This document shows positions 55,393-63,850 of a stretch of 64,000 bases of DNA, one piece after another. The DNA is from JAOUEA01 sp963810915. Lineage in GTDB: Bacteria; Actinomycetota; UBA4738; HRBIN12. The DNA is taken from NCBI GenBank assembly GCA_963810915.1, contig CAWEPH010000014.1:30807-94806 (forward strand), in the 5' to 3' direction. Under the pieces are notes generated by a model. That model had not been told where the DNA came from, did no database searches, and was given only the letters and a program-made list of their open reading frames with translations. The position numbers were made by a program, and so were the translations under genes. Position 1 is the first letter of the stretch. Every line of letters begins with the position of its first letter.

Positions 55393-56817
55393 TCATCCCG
55401 CGCGCACGTACACGACGCCGTCCACGCCCCGATAGGCCTCCTGCCAGCCCGCATCCCGCGCGATAGCATCGGCCAACGGCCAGTCGTGGGGATCGAAGAC
55501 GACCGCCTCCACCTCGTAGCGGTCGAGCGTGTCCTGCCACCCGGTCCGACCGCTGCGCACGGCCACGTAGTCTTTCCACACCGAGCTCGGGAAGAGCTCG
55601 ATGCGGGAGTCCACGAACACGGTGTCGGCGGGCAGCGCGTACTCGAACCACGAACCCCAGGGTTGCGCCACCATGACGCGGCTCCCCGCAGGGACGTCCC
55701 GGGCGACGGCGGCCACCAGGGTGTCCGGCGCGTCGCGCAGCAGCGAGGCGGGCGCGCCGGGCCGCCGGTTGGGGAGCGCGATCCCACAGGCGACGACGAG
55801 CGCCACGACGACGACGACGTTCAGGAGGCGGGAGCCGCGCACGGCCCCGGATGCCTCCTGGGGCGGTACCGTCGTTCGTCGTCCGTCACGGATCGGGAGC
55901 AGCCCGGCGACGATGACGGGGGCCACGATCGCCCACCAGACCACGTTGCGAAGGGCGGGCAGGGCGAGCGCGAAGAAGAACCCGAGCCAGATCAGGTCGG
56001 GCCACGGCACGGTGCGCCCCCGACGTGCCATCGCGAGCGCCACGGCGGCGACCGACGTGAAGAACGCGACACCCGTGAAGGTCGCGAACGACATCGGCGC
56101 CCACTCGGTGACGAAGGTCCTGATCTCCGGGTCGGTGCCGAGCGCGATCGCGTAGCGCCATACGCCGATCCCGAACGGATCGACCGCCGTCGCCGCGAGG
56201 GTCAGCGCACCGACCGCCACCAAGGCTCGCGCCCCGCCGCGCTCGTGCCGCATCAGGTCCTCGATGAACGCGAGGCCGATCAAGGCCGGCGCCAGCACGA
56301 AGCTGCCGTGCAGGTTCACCCACGCGAGGGTGATGACGGGGATCGCCCACAGCCACGCGGGGTGCCGGCGACGTTCCGTGAGGATCAACAGTGTCGCGGC
56401 GAACAGGGGCAGCGCGAACAGCTGAGGCCGCATGGCGTTCGTTTGGAACATGACCGTCACACCGGCGAGCGTGAGCAGCGCGGCCACCGGCGGGCGCGCT
56501 CCCCGTGCCCGACATGCCCGGAAGACGAGCCACGCGGCCGCGGCCACGAGGATCGCCCGCAACAGCAGGAGGGACGCGAACCCACCATGCGCGTGCACGA
56601 ACGCCATCGCGACCTGAGCTCCCCACTGTTGATCCACCCATCGGGTTCCCCCTGCCGTGAAGGTGAACGTGTCGACGCGAGGGAGCGCGTGCGTCGCGAG
56701 GATCTCGGATCCCGCGCGAAGGTGATACGCGAGATCGACGGTCCCCATCGACGCCATCATGATCACGAGCGCGGGGAGCAGGACGACGAGCGTCGCCCAG
56801 ACGGCGTCGAGGCTCAT
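55393..56817 (-). CDS. Polytopic membrane protein, GT-C glycosyltransferase-like
   Basis: A 474-residue protein with about 10 transmembrane helices and a C-terminal extracytoplasmic domain of about 100 residues. The first loop after helix 1 carries D-L-A-Y-H-L-R-A-G, with Asp and His as in GT-C enzymes (ArnT/PMT-like) that use polyprenyl-phosphate sugars. R-W-V-D-Q-Q-W-G-A-Q and W-V-N-L-H-G-S-F-V are further loop motifs. The ATG at 56817 is preferred for its GGAGGGA seven bases upstream; the frame extends to 56883. It is divergent from the Tad genes, sharing the region with the 24-bp palindrome. It may glycosylate pilin or surface glycan; this is inference. Confidence 0.65.
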   Translation of the reverse strand: MSLDAVWATLVVLLPALVIMMASMGTVDLAYHLRAGSEILATHALPRVDTFTFTAGGTRWVDQQWGAQVAMAFVHAHGGFASLLLLRAILVAAAAWLVFRACRARGARPPVAALLTLAGVTVMFQTNAMRPQLFALPLFAATLLILTERRRHPAWLWAIPVITLAWVNLHGSFVLAPALIGLAFIEDLMRHERGGARALVAVGALTLAATAVDPFGIGVWRYAIALGTDPEIRTFVTEWAPMSFATFTGVAFFTSVAAVALAMARRGRTVPWPDLIWLGFFFALALPALRNVVWWAIVAPVIVAGLLPIRDGRRTTVPPQEASGAVRGSRLLNVVVVVALVVACGIALPNRRPGAPASLLRDAPDTLVAAVARDVPAGSRVMVAQPWGSWFEYALPADTVFVDSRIELFPSSVWKDYVAVRSGRTGWQDTLDRYEVEAVVFDPHDWPLADAIARDAGWQEAYRGVDGVVYVRAG

Positions 56818-56940
56818 GCCGCGATCCCTCCGACGCGCGAGCGACTCTTCTTCGCGGATGCTTGCGTGCTCGTCGAGCTTCATCTCGTCGGGTATCGGGC
56901 GGCGTTCCGCGTGACTGGAGGCGGCCCCGATACCGGGCGT

Positions 56941-56964
56941 TGCGTACGTATCGATACGTACGCA
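56941..56964. promoter_or_regulatory. Perfect 24-bp palindrome upstream of flp, putative operator
   Basis: The half-site TGCGTACGTATC is followed directly by its exact reverse complement. It lies in the 277-base divergent region, 130 bases upstream of the Flp pilin start and about 123 bases from the membrane protein start. A further inverted repeat CAGGGAA/TTCCCTG (56969-56975, 56984-56990) follows. A 24-bp perfect dyad is very unlikely by chance; a dimeric regulator site, perhaps for one of the nearby LuxR-type proteins, is the simplest reading. Confidence 0.6.
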
Positions 56965-57094
56965 CCCTCAGGGAAACATGGAATTCCCTGCTCAAGTGCC
57001 CACCCCTAACGTGTCGACAAGCGGAAAGAAGGACCGCTGCGGGGGCCAAAGGGGGCTCACGCAAGGACGGGATCCTCGGAGAAGGAGGGTGGAC

Positions 57095-57298
57095 ATGTTC
57101 CTTCGTGCTTACACGGGCGTCGCCACTTGGTGGAACGACCTGAAGACCCGTGCCACGGATGAGGGCGGCGCGACCGCCGTCGAGTACGCGCTGATGGTGG
57201 CGCTCATCGCCGTGGTGATCATCGCTGCCGTGACCTTCATCGGTACGTCGGCGGACAGCAAGTTCAACGAGGTCGGCAGCGCCGTTTCGGGCGCCTAA
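57095..57298 (+). CDS. flp: Flp/Fap-type pilin
   Basis: A 67-residue type IVb pilin, major subunit of the Tad pilus. The prepilin cleavage/hydrophobic region reads G-G-A-T-A-V-E-Y-A-L-M-V-A-L-I-A-V, with the Glu and Tyr at +5/+6 typical of Flp pilins, then about 20 hydrophobic residues that form the pilus core. AGGAGGG lies six bases before the ATG at 57095, so translation should be strong. A large hairpin follows the gene (57322-57377), before the assembly genes. The prepilin peptidase (TadV/CpaA) is not in the window. Confidence 0.92.
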   Translation: MFLRAYTGVATWWNDLKTRATDEGGATAVEYALMVALIAVVIIAAVTFIGTSADSKFNEVGSAVSGA

Positions 57299-57321
57299 GC
57301 ACCTCAGCTTCAGAGCGACCC

Positions 57322-57377
57322 TCGCCGGTCGCTCGCTCTCCCGGGTCGGGATCCCCGAGGGAGCGAGGGACCGGCGA
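57322..57377 (+). repeat. Long intercistronic hairpin after flp
   Basis: An imperfect inverted repeat with 18 pairs, one G-G mismatch and one bulged T: TCGCCGGTC then CTCGCTC on the left pair with GAGCGAG and GACCGGCGA on the right. No T-run follows, so it is probably a partial terminator or a 3'-stability element that gives more pilin than downstream machinery. Confidence 0.65.
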
Positions 57378-57412
57378 ACCCATCGGACCCGTCGGACGAG
57401 TGGGAGTCCAGC

Positions 57413-57601
57413 ATGAAGATCGACCCGATGCTCCGCATCCACGGAAGCGCGCTTGAGCGAGACGGCCGGCCCTCGAGCCCGGCCCGGCTCAACCGCACGG
57501 CCACCTCGCCGATACGTCGGGATGAGGGTGCGCCCGCTCCGATCTCCATCGAGACCGCATCCCAGCGGGAGCGGGCGTCGGAGAGGAACTTCGGGCGCTA
57601 G
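57413..57601 (+). CDS. Small hypothetical protein in the Tad locus
   Basis: A 62-residue frame between flp and cpaE, co-directional. ATG at 57413 has GGGAG seven bases upstream. The product is polar, basic and rich in Arg, Ser and Pro (M-K-I-D-P start), with no hydrophobic segment, so it is cytoplasmic if made. No family is recognised; the first residues resemble FlgM-type anti-sigma factors only weakly. Position and ribosome-binding site support it being real; conservation would be the test. Confidence 0.45.
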   Translation: MKIDPMLRIHGSALERDGRPSSPARLNRTATSPIRRDEGAPAPISIETASQRERASERNFGR

Positions 57602-57663
57602 CGCCCGGAAGGAGAAGAGCAGATGAGGTCACACGGTCTGGAGACCCACGAGGTGAAGGCATC

Positions 57664-58884
57664 ATGAGCAGCGACGCGAGCGTTGTCGCCGTCGGAACAC
57701 CGCAGTCCTTCCGTCAGCAGCTGGCCCGGTCCCTCGAGGTCGAGCCGGAGGAAGTGGGCTGGGTGCAGTCCGCGACCGCGGCCGAGGAACTCCTGATCCA
57801 CGCGTTCAACCCGATCGACGTCCTCGTGCTCTCTCCGGAGGTCAAAGAGCCCGACGCGCTCGGCCTCGCCGAGTTCGTTGGGCGGCAGGCGCCCGGCACC
57901 GCGATCGTGCTCGTGCGCGATCACACCTGGAACGGCCTCCTGCCCGCCGCGATGCGCGCCGGCATCCGCGACGTCGTGGACATGACGCAGGGGACGGAAG
58001 AGCTCCGAGACGCCGTGGAACGCGCCATCGTCTGGGCCTCGAACCTGAGGTCGGCCACGGTCGTCACGCAGAGCGGGCATCAGCCCCAGCGCGGACGGAT
58101 CATCTCCGTGTTCTCCTCCAAGGGAGGCGCGGGCAAGACGTTCCTCACCACGAACCTCGCGGCCGCGATCGCCGAGGTCACCGGTCAGGACACCGCGGTC
58201 GTGGACCTGGACTTCGACATGGGCGACGTCTTCACGTACTTCGGCACGGAGCCGAAGACCTCGATCCCCGAGCTGATGGAGCTGGGTGAGGGTGCACCTC
58301 ACGACCAGATCCGCGACATCGGTGTGCAGATGGGCGATCGTGTGTGGGCGTACGGATCGCCACCGGATCCGGCAGCCGAGGTGCCGGCGGGCGAGCTGAT
58401 CGGCAAGTTCCTCCGGGGGCTGCGCAACGACTTCCCCTGGGTGGTCGTGGACGCCTCCGTCGACTACTCGGACTCGGCGCTCGTGTGCTTCGACCTCTCC
58501 GACACGATCTGCCTCGTGACGAGCCTCGACGTCGTCGGTGTGAAGCACCTCTCCAAGGCGCTCGACACCCTGCTCACGATCGGGCTCCCCCGGGAGCGGT
58601 TCCGCGTGGTCCTGAACCGGGCGGACAGCAAGGTCGGACTCGATTCCACCGACGTCGAGCGGGTCCTCAAGATCCAGGTCGATGCGATGGTGCCGTCGAG
58701 CCGGCTGGTACCCACGTCGCTGAACAAGGGCCGGCCCGTCGTGCTCGACGAGCCCGGCTCCGAAGTGGCGACCGCGGTCCGGCAGCTGGCGGCCAAGGTT
58801 ACCGGCCAGCTCGAGATCCAGAAATCGGAGGCGGTCGACGCGGCCGCTTCGAAGAAGAAGAAGAAGCTGTTCTCGAGGAGTTAG
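57664..58884 (+). CDS. cpaE: Pilus assembly protein CpaE/TadZ (MinD/ParA-type ATPase)
   Basis: A 406-residue protein. The first 125 residues form a receiver-like (atypical) domain; then a SIMIBI ATPase begins with a deviant Walker A, F-S-S-K-G-G-A-G-K-T (K153, K158), followed by V-V-D-L-D-F-D-M-G-D and V-V-D-A-S-V-D. TadZ/CpaE proteins place the Tad machinery at the pole or membrane. The C-terminus ends with five lysines. It begins the run cpaE-cpaF-tadB-tadC; cpaF starts 16 bases after its stop. Intact. Confidence 0.92.
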   Translation: MSSDASVVAVGTPQSFRQQLARSLEVEPEEVGWVQSATAAEELLIHAFNPIDVLVLSPEVKEPDALGLAEFVGRQAPGTAIVLVRDHTWNGLLPAAMRAGIRDVVDMTQGTEELRDAVERAIVWASNLRSATVVTQSGHQPQRGRIISVFSSKGGAGKTFLTTNLAAAIAEVTGQDTAVVDLDFDMGDVFTYFGTEPKTSIPELMELGEGAPHDQIRDIGVQMGDRVWAYGSPPDPAAEVPAGELIGKFLRGLRNDFPWVVVDASVDYSDSALVCFDLSDTICLVTSLDVVGVKHLSKALDTLLTIGLPRERFRVVLNRADSKVGLDSTDVERVLKIQVDAMVPSSRLVPTSLNKGRPVVLDEPGSEVATAVRQLAAKVTGQLEIQKSEAVDAAASKKKKKLFSRS

Positions 58885-58899
58885 AGGAGGGTAGTCCCG

Positions 58900-60219
58900 A
58901 TGTCTCTCGCAGATAGGCTGGCCAAGTCCCAACAGAAGGACCGGATCTCGGAGGTTCGGGTGAAGGTCCAGGAGCGGCTCGTCGAGGTCCTCGGCCCGCG
59001 CCTGTACGACTCGACGCTCTCCGACAACGAGCTCGAAGGGCTGGTGCACCAGCGCCTCCGTGAGCTGCTCGACGAGGAGGAGGGTCCGCTCTCCGCTCAG
59101 GAGAAGCTGCTGATCGTCCGGCAGATCGGCGACGGCGTCCTCGGCCTCGGGCCGCTCGAGCCCTACGTGCGTGACCCGGAAGTCACCGAGATCATGGTGA
59201 ACAAGTGGGACACGATCTACGTGGAGCGCGCCGGCAAGCTGTACTGGACCGGCACGAAGTTCCACGACGAGTCGCAGCTGCGCCGCACGATCGACAAGAT
59301 CGTGGGGAAGGTCGGGCGCCGGGTGGACGAGGCGTCGCCCTACGTGGACGCGCGCCTCCCCGACGGTTCCCGCGTGAACGCGGTGATCCCGCCGCTCGCG
59401 CTGGACGGGCCCGCACTCACGATCCGGAAGTTCGCCGCCGACCCGTACCAGGCAGATGACCTGGTGGAGTTCGGGACGATGAGCTCGGCCACCTCGCACT
59501 TCCTCGACGCGTGCGTGCGCGGGCGGATCAACATCATGGTGTCCGGTGGAACGGGCGCAGGCAAGACGACCACCCTGAACGTGCTCTCCTCGTTCATCCC
59601 CGACGACGAGCGCATCATCACGATCGAGGACGCGGCGGAGCTCAAGCTGCAGCAGCCGCACGTCGTGCGCCTCGAGTCGCGTCCGCCGAACATCGAGGGC
59701 AAGGGCGCCGTGACGATCCGCGACCTCGTGCGCAACTCCCTGCGCATGCGGCCCGACCGCATCGTGGTCGGCGAGTGTCGTGGCCCGGAGGCCCTCGACA
59801 TGCTCCAGGCCATGAACACGGGCCACGACGGCTCGATCAGCACGATCCACTCCAACTCGCCGCGGGACTCGCTCTCGCGGCTGGAGACCATCACGCTGAT
59901 GGCCGGGATGGACCTGTCGCCGCGGTCGGTGCGCGAGCAGATCGCTTCGGCGATCCAACTCATCGTGCACCAGCAGCGCCTGAAGGACGGGTCGCGCCGC
60001 ATCACGCACGTGACCGAGGTCGCGGGCATGGAAACCGACGTGATCACGCTGCAGGATCTCTTCGTCTTCGACTACTCCGCGGGGATGGACGAGGACGGGA
60101 AGTTCAAGGGCCGTCTGAAGTCGACCGGCCTGCGGCCGAAGTTCGCCGACAAGCTCGCGGAGCGCGGGGTGTACCTGGACGCCGAGACATTCGCGCTCGA
60201 GCCGAGGGGCGGCCGCTGA
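58900..60219 (+). CDS. cpaF: Pilus assembly ATPase CpaF/TadA
   Basis: A 439-residue hexameric secretion ATPase of the VirB11/PulE superfamily that powers Tad pilus extension and retraction. An N-terminal helical domain precedes G-L-G-P-L-E-P, and R-K-F follows the N-terminal sensing domain. Walker A is G-G-T-G-A-G-K-T at 216-223, the Asp box is I-T-I-E-D-A-A-E-L, Walker B lies near R-I-V-V-G-E-C-R-G-P-E-A, and the His box is G-S-I-S-T-I-H-S-N-S. Its TGA shares bases with the tadB start (TGATG). GAGGAGGG stands before the ATG. Intact. Confidence 0.96.
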   Translation: MSLADRLAKSQQKDRISEVRVKVQERLVEVLGPRLYDSTLSDNELEGLVHQRLRELLDEEEGPLSAQEKLLIVRQIGDGVLGLGPLEPYVRDPEVTEIMVNKWDTIYVERAGKLYWTGTKFHDESQLRRTIDKIVGKVGRRVDEASPYVDARLPDGSRVNAVIPPLALDGPALTIRKFAADPYQADDLVEFGTMSSATSHFLDACVRGRINIMVSGGTGAGKTTTLNVLSSFIPDDERIITIEDAAELKLQQPHVVRLESRPPNIEGKGAVTIRDLVRNSLRMRPDRIVVGECRGPEALDMLQAMNTGHDGSISTIHSNSPRDSLSRLETITLMAGMDLSPRSVREQIASAIQLIVHQQRLKDGSRRITHVTEVAGMETDVITLQDLFVFDYSAGMDEDGKFKGRLKSTGLRPKFADKLAERGVYLDAETFALEPRGGR

Positions 60220-61229
60220 TGCAACTCGTCGCAGCGAATCTCGCAGGTTCCCTCGTGGGGCAGATGATCGTGGTCGGTCTCGTCGCCGCCGCCACGTTCG
60301 TCCTGGGGTGGCTGCTGTTCGGCACCGCCATCCGGGCGCGCAGCGATCGCGAGAGGGAGGCGCGGATGACCTCGATCATCCGCCCCGGGTCGGTGAAGTC
60401 CAAGTCGTCTGACGACCGCGAGGGGACCGGGTGGATCCCGAAGCGTGTCTCCGGATTCGGTAGGCGCTTCGCCGATTCGCGCGGCTTCAGCAGCCGTGTC
60501 GACGCCGAACTCGAGGCGGCGGGCGTCAGCATCCGGTCGGGCGAGTTCGTCGTGCTCTCGGTCGTCGCGGCCCTCGTCGGTCTGCTCCTCGGGGCGGCGA
60601 TCTTGCAGAACCTGCTGATCGCGGTCGCCATCGGGGCCGTGGCCTCGATGGGGCCGTGGATGGCGTTGAGGGTCGCGATGAAGAAGCGCGCCGAGCGCCT
60701 GCGCGAGCAGCTGCCGGACGTGCTGACCATCATGGCGAGCTCGCTCCGCGCGGGGCATAGCTTCATGCAGTCCCTGGACACGGTCGCCAAGGAGATCCCG
60801 CAACCCGCCGCCACGGAGTTCCAACGGGTCGTGGCCGAGATCCGCCTCGGTCGCCCGACGGAGGAGGCGCTCGAGGCTCTCGCCGAACGCGTGGGCAGCG
60901 ACGACTTCCGCTGGGCTGTCCTCGCCGTGAACATCCAGAGAGAGGTCGGCGGTAACCTCGCCGAGATCCTGGACAACGTCGCGGACACGCTGCGCGAGCG
61001 CGCGATGATGCGCCGCCAGGTGCGGGTCCTGACGTCGGAAGGACGGCTCTCGGCCTGGGTGCTGGCTCTGCTTCCCGTTGGGATCGCTACCTACCTGTTC
61101 ATCGCGAACCCCGACTACGTCGGACTGCTCGTCACCACACGCATGGGGATCATCATGCTCGTGGGAGCGATCGTCCTGCTCGGCGTCGGCGTCGCCTGGA
61201 TGAGAAAGATCGTGGACATCGATGTCTGA
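60219..61229 (+). CDS. tadB: Tad pilus inner-membrane platform protein TadB (GspF-like)
   Basis: A 336-residue membrane protein: one N-terminal helix (about 13-35), a pair of helices near 108-150, a cytoplasmic type II secretion F domain with L-P-D-V-L-T-I-M-A-S-S-L-R-A-G-H-S-F, and two C-terminal helices. The loop L-R-A-G-H-S is typical of TadB. It forms the membrane platform with TadC above the CpaF ATPase. It overlaps cpaF by one base and tadC by eight, so the genes are translationally coupled. Confidence 0.92.
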   Translation: MQLVAANLAGSLVGQMIVVGLVAAATFVLGWLLFGTAIRARSDREREARMTSIIRPGSVKSKSSDDREGTGWIPKRVSGFGRRFADSRGFSSRVDAELEAAGVSIRSGEFVVLSVVAALVGLLLGAAILQNLLIAVAIGAVASMGPWMALRVAMKKRAERLREQLPDVLTIMASSLRAGHSFMQSLDTVAKEIPQPAATEFQRVVAEIRLGRPTEEALEALAERVGSDDFRWAVLAVNIQREVGGNLAEILDNVADTLRERAMMRRQVRVLTSEGRLSAWVLALLPVGIATYLFIANPDYVGLLVTTRMGIIMLVGAIVLLGVGVAWMRKIVDIDV

Positions 61230-62166
61230 GATCTGGCTGTTGCTCGCGGTCGCCGGCGTCTTCTTCGCGATCCTGCTCGCAGGGGTCGCGATCGAACAGG
61301 CGCAGTCGGAGAAGAAACGCGCCGTCCGCCTCCTCGAATCCCAGGTGTCCGGCGCGCCCACGGAGCAGTCCGTCGACCTCCGTCAGCAGGCGATGGGCGA
61401 GAGCTTCGGTCGGCGCGTCGTGGTGCCGATCGTCGGTCGGGCCGGGCGGCTCGCGCGGCGGATCACGCCCATCGACACGCGCGAACGCCTCGCGAACAAG
61501 CTGCTGCTGGCGGGGAGTCCTGCGGGCTGGGACGCGGAGCGGGTGCTCGCGTTCAAGGTGATCGGCGCGGTCGGCGCCTTCATCGGCGGTCTGGTCGTCG
61601 TGGGGATGATCCACCCGTCCGCCTTCGTCGCGGTCGCGATCATCGGGCTGCTCACCTTCGTGGGGTTCATCCTGCCCGACTCCGTGCTCAACCGCCGGGT
61701 CGACGAGCGCCAACGCGAGATCCTCAAGACGCTCTCCGACACCCTCGACCTGCTGACGATCAGCGTGGAGGCGGGGCTTTCGTTGAACGCGGCGATCGCG
61801 CAGGTCGTGCAGAACGTGCCCGGCGTGCTCTCCTCGGAGTTCGCGCGGATGCTCCAGGAGATCCAGTTGGGCGTCCCGCGCTCCGATGCGTTCCGGCACC
61901 TCGCCGAGCGCACGGATGTCGAGGAGCTCAACGCCTTCGCGCTGGCGATGATCCAGGCCGACGTCTTCGGTGTTTCGATCGCGAGCGTCCTGCGCACGCA
62001 GGCGCAGCAGCTGCGCATCAAGCGGCGCCAGCGGGCCGAGGCCAAGGCGCAACAGACCCCCGTCAAGATCGTGTTCCCCTTGGTGCTCTGCGTGCTTCCG
62101 GCCCTGTTCGTGGTCATCATCGGCCCCGGAGCCATCCGGATCGCACACAGCATCGTCACCAAATAG
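61222..62166 (+). CDS. tadC: Tad pilus inner-membrane platform protein TadC (GspF-like)
   Basis: A 314-residue protein with an N-terminal helix, a helix pair near 110-150, the F-domain segment L-S-D-T-L-D-L-L-T-I-S-V-E-A-G-L-S-L-N, and a C-terminal helix pair ending P-G-A-I-R-I-A. The V-E-A-G-L-S loop is the TadC counterpart of TadB's R-A-G-H-S. Last recognised Tad gene; no TadD/E/F pseudopilin or lipoprotein genes follow before the sugar transferase gene. The 195-base gap after it is GC-rich with several short dyads (for example CCGG pairs at 62173-62185) but no clear intrinsic terminator. Confidence 0.92.
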   Translation: MSEIWLLLAVAGVFFAILLAGVAIEQAQSEKKRAVRLLESQVSGAPTEQSVDLRQQAMGESFGRRVVVPIVGRAGRLARRITPIDTRERLANKLLLAGSPAGWDAERVLAFKVIGAVGAFIGGLVVVGMIHPSAFVAVAIIGLLTFVGFILPDSVLNRRVDERQREILKTLSDTLDLLTISVEAGLSLNAAIAQVVQNVPGVLSSEFARMLQEIQLGVPRSDAFRHLAERTDVEELNAFALAMIQADVFGVSIASVLRTQAQQLRIKRRQRAEAKAQQTPVKIVFPLVLCVLPALFVVIIGPGAIRIAHSIVTK

Positions 62167-62361
62167 CTGACCCGGCCGATCCGGGCTCCGCGCGACCCCT
62201 CCCCGGAGCGTGGCCCGGACCGGCCGGGCGGGACCCACCCCCCCGCGATTCCCGGATGGCGCGATCGAGGCCCAGCCGTTATCGTCCTATGCGCGATGCG
62301 GAAGCGGGGAGAGGTCCCTCGGACCCCGTCCTCCCGCTCGCTCACGAACGAGAGGGCGCGC

Positions 62362-63840
62362 ATGCAGGGGCGTTATCGAGACGTTGCGCCGACCCCGGAG
62401 CCGTCCTCCGGTGGGCGCCCGACTCCTGTCGCCCCCCCGCCGCCCACCCCCTCGACGCGGGCCGCCTATCGACGCCTCTATCGGATCGTGGCGCTCACCG
62501 ACGCCCTCTCGATCGCGGTCGCGCTGCTCCTCGCCTATTGGATCCGGTTCAGTCTGCACGTTGCGCGGCCCTACTTCGTGGGGCTGCTGCTCGCGACGCC
62601 GCTGCTCATGATCGTCGTCTACCAGGCCTTCCACCTCTACGACGCGTACCGCTACACGCCGGCTGAGGAGTTCCGACGCATCATCCTCGCCGTGTCCCTC
62701 GGTCTTTTCGGCGTGCTGGCCTTGGCGTTCTGGTCGCAGACCGAGTTCTCGAGGGGCTGGCTCGGGCTCTCGTGGGCGTTCGGCATCGTGGCCGCCCTGG
62801 GCTCGCGGCGTCTGTGGCACAAGCGCATCGGCCGCCTTCGACGCGACGGGGCCCTGGCGTTCCCCACCGTCGTGGTGGGAACGAATCAGGAGGCGCGCCA
62901 CCTCGTCGAGTTGATGCAGCTGCCCTCGTTCGGGTTCCGTCCCATCGGCATGGTGGCGACGGATACGCGTGACGCGCAGGACGACGCGCCCGAGTTCCCC
63001 GTCCTTGGTTCCGTGGCGCAGCTACGGGAGGTGATCCGCGAGGTGGGGGCGGAGTGCGTGTTCGTGGCGTCCTCGGCGCTCTCGGCCCAGGAGATGGGCC
63101 ACGTCGCGAAGGCCGTGCGTCTCGAGAGCGTGGAGGTGCGCATCACCGCCACGCTCCCCGAGGTCCTTTCTTCCCGCGTAGCCGTCCAGTCCCTGGGCGG
63201 CGTGACCGCATTGTCCTTGCGTCCGGTCCGCCTGACGGGGACCCAGGCGCTCGTGAAGCGGATCTTCGACGTCGCCGTCGCCGGTCTCTCGGTGCTGGTG
63301 CTCTCGCCCGTCCTGGCCGTGATCGCCGTGGCCGTCCGGGTCTCGTCCAGCGGCCCGGCCCTGTATCGCCAGACACGCGTCGGGCAACGCGGCCGGCCCT
63401 TCACCATGCTCAAGTTCCGGACGATGCTGGTCGGCTCCGATGCCCTCGTCGAAGACCTGCGCGAGCGCTTCGCCGTTGAGGACCTCATGTTCAAGATGGC
63501 GGACGACCCGAGGGTGACCCGCGTGGGGCGGTTCCTACGCAGATGGAGCCTGGATGAGCTCCCGCAGCTCTTCAACGTGATCAGCGGGGAGATGAGCCTC
63601 GTCGGGCCGCGCCCCCCGTTGCCGCAGGAGGTCACGCGGTACGAGGATTGGCAGTTCGATCGCCTCGAGGTGCCCCCCGGGATCAGCGGTCTGTGGCAGG
63701 TGAGCGGGAGGAGCGACCTCTCGTTCGACGACTGCGTGCGCCTGGACCTGTTCTACATCGAGAACTGGTCGCTCGCCTACGACCTCTACATCCTGGCGAA
63801 GACCATGCCCGTCCTGGTTTCCAGGCGAGGAGCGTACTGA
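62362..63840 (+). CDS. Polyprenyl-phosphate sugar-phosphate transferase (exopolysaccharide initiation)
   Basis: A 492-residue enzyme that starts glycan assembly by moving a sugar-1-phosphate onto undecaprenyl phosphate. Four N-terminal transmembrane helices (about 45-150) precede a CoA-binding-like (Rossmann) domain. A further helix near 310-335 leads to the bacterial sugar transferase domain: F-D-V-A-V-A-G-L, G-P-A-L-Y-R-Q-T-R-V-G, M-L-K-F-R-T-M, R-R-W-S-L-D-E-L-P-Q-L-F-N-V and V-G-P-R-P-P-L-P. The ATG at 62362 has GAGAGGG six bases upstream; the frame extends to 62296. It probably supplies the first sugar for the polysaccharide locus at 35-50 kb. Confidence 0.93.
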   Translation: MQGRYRDVAPTPEPSSGGRPTPVAPPPPTPSTRAAYRRLYRIVALTDALSIAVALLLAYWIRFSLHVARPYFVGLLLATPLLMIVVYQAFHLYDAYRYTPAEEFRRIILAVSLGLFGVLALAFWSQTEFSRGWLGLSWAFGIVAALGSRRLWHKRIGRLRRDGALAFPTVVVGTNQEARHLVELMQLPSFGFRPIGMVATDTRDAQDDAPEFPVLGSVAQLREVIREVGAECVFVASSALSAQEMGHVAKAVRLESVEVRITATLPEVLSSRVAVQSLGGVTALSLRPVRLTGTQALVKRIFDVAVAGLSVLVLSPVLAVIAVAVRVSSSGPALYRQTRVGQRGRPFTMLKFRTMLVGSDALVEDLRERFAVEDLMFKMADDPRVTRVGRFLRRWSLDELPQLFNVISGEMSLVGPRPPLPQEVTRYEDWQFDRLEVPPGISGLWQVSGRSDLSFDDCVRLDLFYIENWSLAYDLYILAKTMPVLVSRRGAY

Positions 63841-63850
63841 GCCCGTCTCG

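Noticed and set aside
56969..57094. Riboswitch in the flp leader
   Set aside because: Some purine-rich loops exist but no known consensus fits; only the simple dyads were recorded.
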